A stretch of 6,779 nucleotides of DNA from Chitinophagaceae bacterium (GTDB lineage: Bacteria > Bacteroidota > Bacteroidia > Chitinophagales > Chitinophagaceae), in NCBI GenBank assembly GCA_021323155.1, contig JAJTCI010000207.1:1-6779 (forward strand), read 5' to 3'. The stretch's first letter is position 1. Each line of letters begins with the position of its first letter. The notes below the pieces were generated by a model that searched no databases, was not told the DNA's origin, and saw only the letters and a program-made list of their open reading frames with translations. Positions 1 through 5,110 of the stretch are shown here, one piece after another. A program made the translations under genes and the position numbers.

Positions 1-33
1 GTAATTCCAACCTGGAGCAAAGAATCGATATAA
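1..33 (+). CDS. Possible 3' end of a plus-strand gene entering from the left
   Basis: From the first base, reading frame 1 is open for ten codons (VIPTWSKESI) and stops with TAA at 31-33. The stop lies directly before a rho-independent-type hairpin, as expected at a gene end. Too little is present to name a family. The gene would converge on the minus-strand acetyltransferase gene that ends at 105. Frame 3 is also open to a TAG near 66, so the frame choice rests only on the terminator position. Confidence 0.35.
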   Translation, partial: VIPTWSKESI

Positions 34-34
34 A

Positions 35-60
35 GGGGCTGCACTACGCAGCCTTTTTCT
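35..60 (+). terminator. Intrinsic terminator hairpin
   Basis: GGCTGC (37-42) pairs perfectly with GCAGCC (48-53) around a 5-base loop and is followed by CTTTTTCT-like sequence. AAAG bases upstream of the stem can extend pairing into the T tract. The polarity fits termination of a plus-strand gene coming from the left. In the opposite direction the T run is poor, so it would be a weak terminator for the minus-strand operon ending at 105. Confidence 0.65.
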
Positions 61-78
61 CTATATAGGGTCGAGCCT

Positions 79-120
79 ATTCACCATTCACCATTTACCA
101 TTCACTATTCACCATTCCCT
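79..120. repeat. Tandem array of the heptamer ATTCACC, six copies
   Basis: Six head-to-tail 7-bp units fill this stretch. Copies 1, 2 and 5 are exactly ATTCACC, copies 3 (ATTTACC) and 4 (ATTCACT) have one change, and copy 6 (ATTCCCT) has two. The array starts in the intergenic region and continues into the 3' end of the minus-strand acetyltransferase gene, where it supplies the stop codon and the codons for the final GNGE. Short heptamer arrays of this kind are scattered between genes in many bacteria. No function can be read from the sequence. Confidence 0.8.
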
Positions 121-569
121 ACTGCCAGGCTGCAATTCACCCATTCCGGGTCAAACGATGCGTTATATTTCTTATAGAAGTTGATGGCGGGTTCATTCCA
201 TTCAAGTACCTGCCAGCAGATGGCTTTCCATCCTTTTTCTTTCGCTGTTTCGATCAGGCAATTAAACAAAAGTTTGCCAATGCCTTTACCCCGCCACGCT
301 TCGGTAATGATGATGTCCTCGAGGTACATCCGGGCGCCTTTCCATGTAGAATACCGGATATAATAAAGTGCAAAACCTACAATAACACCATTGGCCTCGG
401 CTACAAATGCCCACCATACCGGGTTGGTACCAAACCCGGTTTCCTCAAAATGTTCAAGTGATACGGTCACTTCGTTTGGCGCTTTCTCGTAAACCGCCAA
501 TTCCCTGATCAATTCCAGCAGTCGCGGGCAGTCTTTCCGTTCCGCCTGGCGGATGCAAATACTTTTCAT
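105..569 (-). CDS. GNAT acetyltransferase, spermidine/thialysine N-acetyltransferase (SSAT)-like
   Basis: This 154-residue protein is a complete single-domain GNAT enzyme, which transfers acetyl from acetyl-CoA to an amine. The acetyl-CoA pyrophosphate loop is RGKGIG (93-98), preceded by the beta-strand YLEDIIIT (82-89). A C-terminal segment EWNEPAINFYKK (123-134) closely resembles the SSAT1/SSAT2 signature and includes the tyrosine (Y132) that acts as general acid in that family. Known members acetylate spermidine/spermine, other diamines or the lysine analogue thialysine, so the substrate is an amine but cannot be fixed from sequence. The ATG at 567-569 overlaps the stop of the flavoprotein gene in an ATGA arrangement, so it is the last gene of a coupled three-gene operon. 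The last four codons and stop lie inside a heptamer repeat array, so the C-terminal tail may vary between strains. The protein is cytoplasmic, with no signal or membrane segment. Confidence 0.85.
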   Translation of the reverse strand: MKSICIRQAERKDCPRLLELIRELAVYEKAPNEVTVSLEHFEETGFGTNPVWWAFVAEANGVIVGFALYYIRYSTWKGARMYLEDIIITEAWRGKGIGKLLFNCLIETAKEKGWKAICWQVLEWNEPAINFYKKYNASFDPEWVNCSLAVGNGE

Positions 570-1492
570 TCTGATACCAGTTTAACTACATCTGCGGCGC
601 ATCCGAATGCAAGCGTAAAACCGCTCCCTCCATGGCCGTAGTTGTGAATGATATTGTTTTCCCGTTCAAGTCTTACTTCATTTCGATGGGGACGTAACCC
701 GGCCCAACTTCCCAGGTACTCCTGCATGGCGAGTTCAGGATAGATCATAAATGCTTTTTGCAGCAGGAATTCAATGGTCTTTGGCTCTGTTACTTCTTCA
801 AAAACATTTTCCTCGTATGTGCCGCCGATAATGATGGCGTCTTTTCTTGGAACGATGTATTGCGGCTTTTCGTTGTCCAGGAAAATAGGAAGGTTTTCTT
901 TTGGTGCGAGTAATGCCACCTGCCCACGATATGGGATGAGCTGTTCGTCCTTACATAGTTCTCTTGCGCCGAGCCCGGTGCAGTTTACGATCAGGTCATG
1001 ATCATCCAGTTGGTCAAACGCGATGATCTCCTGTTGGTGAAAAGACACCCCTGCCATTACCAGTTGTTGTTGCAGCCACGGAAGAAATATCTGCGTTTCA
1101 ATCAATGGGACTTCCGCTTCATCACCTTCCAGGTAACCAGGTAATAATTGTGTCAGGGGAATAGGGCGATAGGAACCTGGCGGCATAAAATCTTTCCAGG
1201 TTTGATCCACTTCAGTGACATCATTTGCTACCACCTTGATCAATTGTTTCATGCTGATGCCGGTGGATGGGTCTTTGGACAATTCCAGGTACACCTCGTA
1301 ACTTTTCCTGCACCAATCGATTCCCCTATTGTCATTACGGATATGGTACGGGAGCCAGAAAGCCGCCGCGCGGTTGGAGGTGATGTTGGGCGAAAAAGCC
1401 CGGGCAAAAACAAATACACGGTGGCCGGCCCTGTTGAGTTCATAGGCGGCGCTCATGCCGCTGATGCCCGCGCCAATGACTGCGATATTCAT
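566..1492 (-). CDS. FAD-dependent D-amino-acid oxidase-like protein
   Basis: This 308-residue flavoprotein belongs to the DAO family, which oxidises D-amino acids to 2-oxo acids, ammonia and hydrogen peroxide. The N-terminus has the Rossmann FAD motif GAGISG (7-12). The C-terminal half follows eukaryotic DAO/DDO closely: YIVP (212-215) with Y212 at the place of the substrate-contacting tyrosine, GLRPHRNEVRLERE (265-278) with R267 aligning to the carboxylate-binding arginine (R283 of mammalian DAO), and HNYGHGGSGFTLAFG (283-297) for FAD contact. A second active-site tyrosine (Y224 in mammals) appears to be replaced. The protein ends soon after the FAD motif and lacks the peroxisomal tail of eukaryotic enzymes. 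Neutral D-amino acids or D-aspartate are possible substrates. Its start overlaps the stop of the PLP enzyme (ATGA, 1489-1492) and its stop overlaps the acetyltransferase start, giving tight coupling. The family is secure. The exact substrate is not. Confidence 0.88.
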   Translation of the reverse strand: MNIAVIGAGISGMSAAYELNRAGHRVFVFARAFSPNITSNRAAAFWLPYHIRNDNRGIDWCRKSYEVYLELSKDPSTGISMKQLIKVVANDVTEVDQTWKDFMPPGSYRPIPLTQLLPGYLEGDEAEVPLIETQIFLPWLQQQLVMAGVSFHQQEIIAFDQLDDHDLIVNCTGLGARELCKDEQLIPYRGQVALLAPKENLPIFLDNEKPQYIVPRKDAIIIGGTYEENVFEEVTEPKTIEFLLQKAFMIYPELAMQEYLGSWAGLRPHRNEVRLERENNIIHNYGHGGSGFTLAFGCAADVVKLVSE

Positions 1493-2712
1493 TGCAGTGC
1501 CTGTTCCAGGTCGTTAATAATATCTTCGACGTTTTCTATACCCACACTCATCCTGATCAAACCATCCGTAATCCCATACGACTCCCTTTCTTCTTTCTTC
1601 AAACCGAAATGAGTCATCGATGCGGGGTGCGAAATGAGCGTATCTACCGTGCCGAGCGACACCGCCCGTACGCACATCTGGAGTTTATCAAGAAATTTTT
1701 TACCTGACTCCAGGCCTCCTTTCAATTCAAAGCTGAGTACCGCTCCCGGGTGTTTCATTTGCTTTTTTGAAATGGCATGGTCCGGGTGGGAAGCTAGCCC
1801 CGGGTAATTTACGTGTGCGACGGCAGCGTGCTTCGCCAGGAATTCAGCCACGACTTCCGTATTGCTGCAATGGCGCTCCATACGTATCTCCAGCGTCTTC
1901 ATGCCTATCCCGAGCATAAAGGCGTCGAATGGATTTGAATTGCCACCCAGGAGGGCATGCCACTTCCAGGCTTTCGTCTTCATGAAATGCAGGTCTTTAC
2001 CAATCAGCACACCACCGATCGCCGTACCATGACCGTTCAGGAATTTAGTGGTAGAATGAAAAACGAAATCCACCCCGTATTTGAAGGGTTGTTGAAGATA
2101 AGGAGTCGCAAAGGTGTTGTCTACCGATACTATGATTCCCTTTGCTTTGGCTAATTTGGTGATTGCTTCAATATCCACGCACTGGATAGTAGGATTCGCG
2201 GGTGTTTCGAGGTGAACCAATTTGATCTCGGGGTGTTGGTGGAGGGCTGCTTCCACTTTGGTCGGATCACGCATATCCACGATCACGGTTTCTATACCCG
2301 AATCAGCTAATACTTTATGAAGCAATTCATGGGTTCCGCCGTAAAGCGAATAATGTGACAATACTTTATCACCCGCTTTGAGATTACTGAGGAATAATGT
2401 TGTCATCGCCGCCTGTCCGCTGGAATGCAACAGTGCTTTTAATTGGAGTGGTGCGCCGTCATTTCCTTTTAAACCAAAAGCTTCCAGTGCTGCAATGGTC
2501 TCTTCTGCCACAGTGAAAGTTGGGTTGCCCCATCGGCTATAAATATTCTGTTTATCCTCCCCGGCAAACCGCTTCATCCCTTGCTGCGCGGTGTCAAAAG
2601 TGAAAGTGGATGAGGCGTAGATCGGTGTGAGGTGTGCGTATTCAGGGTAGACGCCTGGACCCGTATGCATCGCGATCGAACTAATGCCTGTTAGTGTGAA
2701 CTTCTTTTTCAT
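1489..2712 (-). CDS. PLP-dependent Cys/Met metabolism enzyme (cystathionine/methionine gamma-lyase family)
   Basis: This complete 407-residue fold-type I PLP enzyme is of the trans-sulfuration family, which makes or breaks C-S bonds in cystathionine, homocysteine, methionine or activated homoserine. Visible landmarks are YSRWGNPT (58-65) for PLP phosphate binding from the neighbouring subunit, Y124 stacking on PLP, LETPANP (168-174), D198 in DNTF, the Schiff-base lysine K223 in HSTTKF, SLG-HPASMTH (352-368), and R387 in IRMSVG for the substrate carboxylate. Overall it looks most like methionine gamma-lyase. However, the residues at that enzyme's diagnostic Cys-Lys-Asp positions are G126, H252 and A253, so a cystathionine gamma-lyase, gamma-synthase or sulfhydrylase activity is equally possible. 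It is the first gene of the minus-strand operon, and its stop overlaps the start of the DAO-like gene by 4 bp. A candidate -7 promoter element lies about 45 bp upstream. Residues 80-92 look like a small insertion relative to lyases I can recall. Confidence 0.88.
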   Translation of the reverse strand: MKKKFTLTGISSIAMHTGPGVYPEYAHLTPIYASSTFTFDTAQQGMKRFAGEDKQNIYSRWGNPTFTVAEETIAALEAFGLKGNDGAPLQLKALLHSSGQAAMTTLFLSNLKAGDKVLSHYSLYGGTHELLHKVLADSGIETVIVDMRDPTKVEAALHQHPEIKLVHLETPANPTIQCVDIEAITKLAKAKGIIVSVDNTFATPYLQQPFKYGVDFVFHSTTKFLNGHGTAIGGVLIGKDLHFMKTKAWKWHALLGGNSNPFDAFMLGIGMKTLEIRMERHCSNTEVVAEFLAKHAAVAHVNYPGLASHPDHAISKKQMKHPGAVLSFELKGGLESGKKFLDKLQMCVRAVSLGTVDTLISHPASMTHFGLKKEERESYGITDGLIRMSVGIENVEDIINDLEQALQ

Positions 2713-2725
2713 CTATTATTCGGGT

Positions 2726-2751
2726 AATTCGTAACAATTCGTGTAATTAGT
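2726..2751. repeat. Phased short direct repeats AATTCGT in the divergent promoter region
   Basis: AATTCGT occurs at 2726-2732 and again at 2736-2742, exactly 10 bp apart. A degenerate third copy, AATTAGT, follows at 2745-2751. The units fall in the leader of the minus-strand operon and upstream of the plus-strand DinB gene. One-helix-turn spacing would suit an operator. Alternatively this is a degenerate intergenic repeat of the ATTCGTGTAATT type that I recall from Bacteroidota genomes. Confidence 0.5.
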
Positions 2752-2756
2752 GTCTC

Positions 2757-2764
2757 CAAATGTA
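2757..2764 (-). promoter_or_regulatory. Candidate -7 promoter element (TACATTTG) for the three-gene operon
   Basis: Read on the minus strand, the eight bases are TACATTTG, a perfect match to the Bacteroidota housekeeping -7 consensus TAnnTTTG. Transcription would start near 2750, leaving a leader of roughly 38 bases before the ATG at 2712. No convincing TTTG/TTG -33 element is seen at the usual distance upstream, so the call rests on the -7 element alone. Confidence 0.45.
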
Positions 2765-2770
2765 ATAAAG

Positions 2771-3265
2771 ATGAAGGAGCTCCTGACCTCGTATGCTGCT
2801 TATAATTACTGGGCAAACCAGGAACTGTGTAAAAAGATTTTGGCGCTTCCACAGGCTCAGCAACAGGCGGTGGTCTCCTGCAGTTTTGGTTCGTTACAAG
2901 GGACCGTGATTCATATGTGGGACGCGGAAAGCATCTGGTGGCAGCGGATGAAATTGCTCGAGACGATTGTGGTGCCCAGCCTGAGCTTTCACCCCACAAT
3001 AGATGAGGCGGTACAAGGGCTGCTGGAGCAGGGCAAACAGTGGCTGGAATGGGTCCGGCAAGCGTCACCGCCGCAACTTGAACATGTATTTGCTTACCAG
3101 AATACCAAAAAAGAGAATTTCAAACAGCCTGTCTGGCAAATGCTTCTTCATTCGTTCAACCATGGCAGTTTTCACCGTGGCCAGCTGGTTACCATACTTC
3201 GCCAGTTAGGTGAAACCCGCATCCCGGCGACTGATTATATTCATTTTAGCCGCCTGAAAAAATAA
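2771..3265 (+). CDS. DinB-family (YfiT/DUF664-like) four-helix-bundle protein
   Basis: From ATG 2771 this is a 164-residue protein of the DinB superfamily, four-helix bundles that bind a divalent metal with three histidines. The family includes damage-inducible proteins and thiol-dependent transferases (bacillithiol and mycothiol S-transferases). The triad is visible: H48 in IHMWDAE, and H131 and H135 in FNHGSFHRGQL. The opening YAAYNYWANQEL is the usual first helix. An in-frame GTG at 2750 would add seven residues, but the ATG is preferred because it begins just before the conserved helix, as in family members. The gene is divergent from the Cys/Met operon, with 58 bp between the two ATGs, and stands alone. 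Its chemical role cannot be deduced. The name does not imply a DNA polymerase. Confidence 0.85.
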   Translation: MKELLTSYAAYNYWANQELCKKILALPQAQQQAVVSCSFGSLQGTVIHMWDAESIWWQRMKLLETIVVPSLSFHPTIDEAVQGLLEQGKQWLEWVRQASPPQLEHVFAYQNTKKENFKQPVWQMLLHSFNHGSFHRGQLVTILRQLGETRIPATDYIHFSRLKK

Positions 3266-3270
3266 TTGTC

Positions 3271-3287
3271 ATCCTGTCAGGATTTTT
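3271..3287 (+). terminator. Weak hairpin with T run after the DinB-family gene
   Basis: ATCCT (3271-3275) can pair with AGGAT (3279-3283) around a 3-base loop, followed by TTTTT. Outer AATTG (3264-3268) and CAATT (3288-3292) form a flanking inverted repeat. The hairpin begins 6 bp after the stop at 3265. The stem is short, so termination may be partial. Confidence 0.4.
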
Positions 3288-3309
3288 CAATTGGTATTTT
3301 ATTTGATTT

Positions 3310-3444
3310 TTGCGGCCCGGAGTCGAATCCCTGCCACGTGCGGTAGTGGGGCCGGAATTTTTGGCCGAATACGCAGCCGGGTTAAAAAATGTGCTGAAGT
3401 ATGTGGGCAACAAAGCCCGGCCAGGGAACATGATTAAAAAATAA
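3310..3444 (+). other. Small unassigned open frame in the htpG leader
   Basis: In the 187-bp gap before htpG one plus-strand frame is open from after a TGA at 3304-3306 to a TAA at 3442-3444, giving about 44 residues from a TTG. GTG codons at 3346 or 3391 and an ATG at 3430 are other possible starts. The residues look protein-like (GPEFLAEYAAG followed by LKNVLKYVGN, ending MIKK), and GC-rich bases sit at third positions as in the neighbours. It ends 8 bp before the htpG ATG. It could be a small leader peptide, the 3' remnant of a lost gene, or chance. I do not recognise it. GCCGGG (3376-3381) and CCCGGC (3416-3421) within it could form a leader stem. Confidence 0.25.
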
Positions 3445-3452
3445 CATCGATT

Positions 3453-4592
3453 ATGCAAAAAGGACAGATAAGAGTACAGACGGAGAATATTTTCCCGATC
3501 ATTAAGAAGTTTTTATACAGCGAACACGACATCTTTCTCCGTGAGCTGGTGAGCAATGCCGTGGATGCTACCCAGAAGCTAAAAACACTGTCATCGATCG
3601 GGGAGGCGAAAGGAGACCTGGGCGAATTGCGGATCGATGTGGTAATTGATGAAAAGGAGAAAACCCTTACTATCACCGATCGCGGTCTGGGTATGACGGC
3701 CGAAGAGGTGGATAAATACATCAACCAGGTGGCATTTAGCGGGGCGGAAGAGTTCCTCCACAAATACAAAGACGCGAATATCATCGGCCATTTCGGTTTG
3801 GGTTTTTACAGCGCCTTCATGGTAAGTGATAAGGTAGAGATCTATACAAAAAGCTTCCGGGAAGAAGGTGGTGTTTACTGGAGTTGTGACGGCAGCCCCG
3901 AGTACGAATTATACAATGTAGACTACGACCAGCGGGGTACAAAGATCGTTTTGCACATCAATGAAGAGAGCCGGGAATTCCTGGAGGCTGAGCGGATCCG
4001 CTCAATCCTCAATAGATTTTCACGTTTCCTCCCTGTGCCCATCTATTTCGAAGACAAACAGATAAATAATACCAACCCGATCTGGACAAGGAAGCCCGCC
4101 GACCTTACACCCCAGGACTACCAGGATTTCTACAAGGAATTATATCCTTACGGCGAATTGCCGTTATTCTGGATTCACCTGAACGTTGATTATCCGTTCA
4201 ATTTAACCGGCGTCCTGTATTTCCCGAAGATCAAGCAGAGTTACGAGATCCAAAAAGATAAGATACAACTTTACAGCAACCAGGTGTTCGTTACCGATGA
4301 GGTGAAGGACATTGTTCCTGAATTCCTGATGCTGCTGCATGGTGTTATTGACAGCCCGGACATCCCGCTGAATGTGAGCCGGAGCTATCTGCAGGGTGAT
4401 CCTAATGTCAGAAAGATCAATAACCATATCACTAAAAAGGTTGCCGATAAACTGGAAGAAATATTTAATAAAGACCGCCAGGCGTTCGAGGAAAAATGGG
4501 AAAGTTTAGGGCTGTTCGTCAAATACGGGATGATGACGGATGATAAATTCCTGGAAAAGGCGAATAACTTTCTGGTAATGCAGGCTTGTTGA
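3453..4592 (+). CDS. htpG: HtpG N-terminal ATPase and middle-domain fragment
   Basis: This frame gives 379 residues: the GHKL ATPase domain (about 1-205) and most of the Hsp90 middle domain (about 210-378). Nucleotide-site motifs are complete: ELVSNAVDA with catalytic E31 and Mg-binding N35, DRGLG (76-80), and the lid/P-loop GHFGLGFYSAF (112-122). The middle-domain NVSRSYLQ (307-314) supplies R310, which contacts the ATP gamma-phosphate. HtpG is a cytosolic ATP-dependent chaperone working as a dimer through its C-terminus. This product lacks the dimerisation domain, so it should bind ATP but not work as a normal Hsp90. The start is firm because the TENIFPIIKKF segment lies at the usual distance from Met1. 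The last residues (about LVMQAC) mark the deletion junction. The DNA before the ATG is A-rich, with no strong Shine-Dalgarno site and no CIRCE-type heat-shock operator. Confidence 0.85.
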   Translation: MQKGQIRVQTENIFPIIKKFLYSEHDIFLRELVSNAVDATQKLKTLSSIGEAKGDLGELRIDVVIDEKEKTLTITDRGLGMTAEEVDKYINQVAFSGAEEFLHKYKDANIIGHFGLGFYSAFMVSDKVEIYTKSFREEGGVYWSCDGSPEYELYNVDYDQRGTKIVLHINEESREFLEAERIRSILNRFSRFLPVPIYFEDKQINNTNPIWTRKPADLTPQDYQDFYKELYPYGELPLFWIHLNVDYPFNLTGVLYFPKIKQSYEIQKDKIQLYSNQVFVTDEVKDIVPEFLMLLHGVIDSPDIPLNVSRSYLQGDPNVRKINNHITKKVADKLEEIFNKDRQAFEEKWESLGLFVKYGMMTDDKFLEKANNFLVMQAC

Positions 4593-4611
4593 TGCTGCTT
4601 TCATCAACAAT

Positions 4612-5109
4612 ATGGAGATGAAGTGGGAGAATGTTCATTTTACGCGGGTGGACGCTGACGTAACCGATAACCTGGTAGATAAACAGGAGGGAAGTGAAAG
4701 TGTGCTGTCCGAGGATGACGAGGTAAAATTAAAAGAGATGTTCGGCAGGCAGATGCCCGACTCTCATGTAACCGTTGAGATAAAAGGCCTGAGCCCGGAA
4801 GCTCCGCCGGTAATTGCAACGAGGCCAGAGTTCATGCGACGTATGAAAGATATGGCTGCGATCGGCGGTGGAATGGGGTTTTACGGAAATATGCCAGATG
4901 AAGTGACATTGACAGTGAATGGTAACCACGCCATATACCAGGGTTTGCTGAAAGAGAATAATGCGTCAAGGCAGGAAAAGCAGGTTAAAAACCTGGCGGA
5001 TCTTGCGTTATTGTCACAAGGACTACTGAAAGGCAACAGCCTGACCGAATTCATTAACCGAAGTGTTGAGTTGATGTCTGAAAAAGGCGTTGTTATCGCC
5101 GAAAACTAA
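4612..5109 (+). CDS. htpG: HtpG C-terminal domain fragment
   Basis: The 165 residues from ATG 4612 are the C-terminal dimerisation half of HtpG. The frame is open further upstream to a TAA at 4576-4578, and recognisable HtpG sequence begins at about 4585, before this Met, so the ATG is an internal methionine rather than a native start. Family landmarks are FTRVDADV (10-17), RPEFMRRMKDMAAIGGG (71-87), NGNHAIYQ (103-110), and LADLALLSQGLLKG (128-141) followed by FINRSVEL (147-154). Translation from 4612 would require reinitiation after the stop at 4592, which is possible over 19 bases but unproven. Compared with the roughly 610-residue family protein, only the end of the middle domain and the linker are missing between the fragments. 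Its stop is 1 bp from the stop of convergent recJ. Confidence 0.8.
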   Translation: MEMKWENVHFTRVDADVTDNLVDKQEGSESVLSEDDEVKLKEMFGRQMPDSHVTVEIKGLSPEAPPVIATRPEFMRRMKDMAAIGGGMGFYGNMPDEVTLTVNGNHAIYQGLLKENNASRQEKQVKNLADLALLSQGLLKGNSLTEFINRSVELMSEKGVVIAEN

Positions 5110-5110
5110 T

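Larger units (their letters stand above)
3453..5109 (+). pseudogene. htpG: htpG (Hsp90 chaperone) locus, disrupted by an internal deletion and frameshift
   Basis: The two adjacent open frames here are the N- and C-terminal parts of one Hsp90 protein. The first is read from 3453 and stops at 4590-4592. Homology resumes in the next frame at about 4585 with LVDAAFINN and continues to 5109. Relative to Bacteroidota HtpG as I recall it, about 56 residues between the middle domain and the C-terminal domain are absent at the junction. The frame change requires a deletion of length 2 modulo 3 (about 167-170 bp). The two pieces plus the missing stretch come to about 608 residues, the usual size. One deletion explains both the gap and the frameshift. 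Everything else looks intact, so the lesion is recent or is an assembly artefact. Confidence 0.75.

Noticed and set aside
1148..1612. Plus-strand open frame of 154 codons opposite the DAO-like gene
   Set aside because: It lies antisense to two well-supported genes and shows no recognisable protein motifs.
2709..3068. Minus-strand open frame opposite the DinB-family gene
   Set aside because: Low-complexity Pro/Ala/Ser-rich translation, antisense to a gene with a clear metal triad. Its tail only translates the AATTCGT repeats.
3266..3452. CIRCE-type heat-shock operator upstream of htpG
   Set aside because: No TTAGCACTC/GAGTGCTAA inverted repeat or close variant is present.
3434..3784. Minus-strand open frame opposite the start of htpG
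   Set aside because: It is a shadow of the strongly conserved Hsp90 ATPase domain.
4560..4612. Programmed frameshift or stop-codon read-through joining the two htpG parts
   Set aside because: No slippery heptamer is seen, read-through of the TGA stays in the wrong frame, and about 56 family residues would still be missing.
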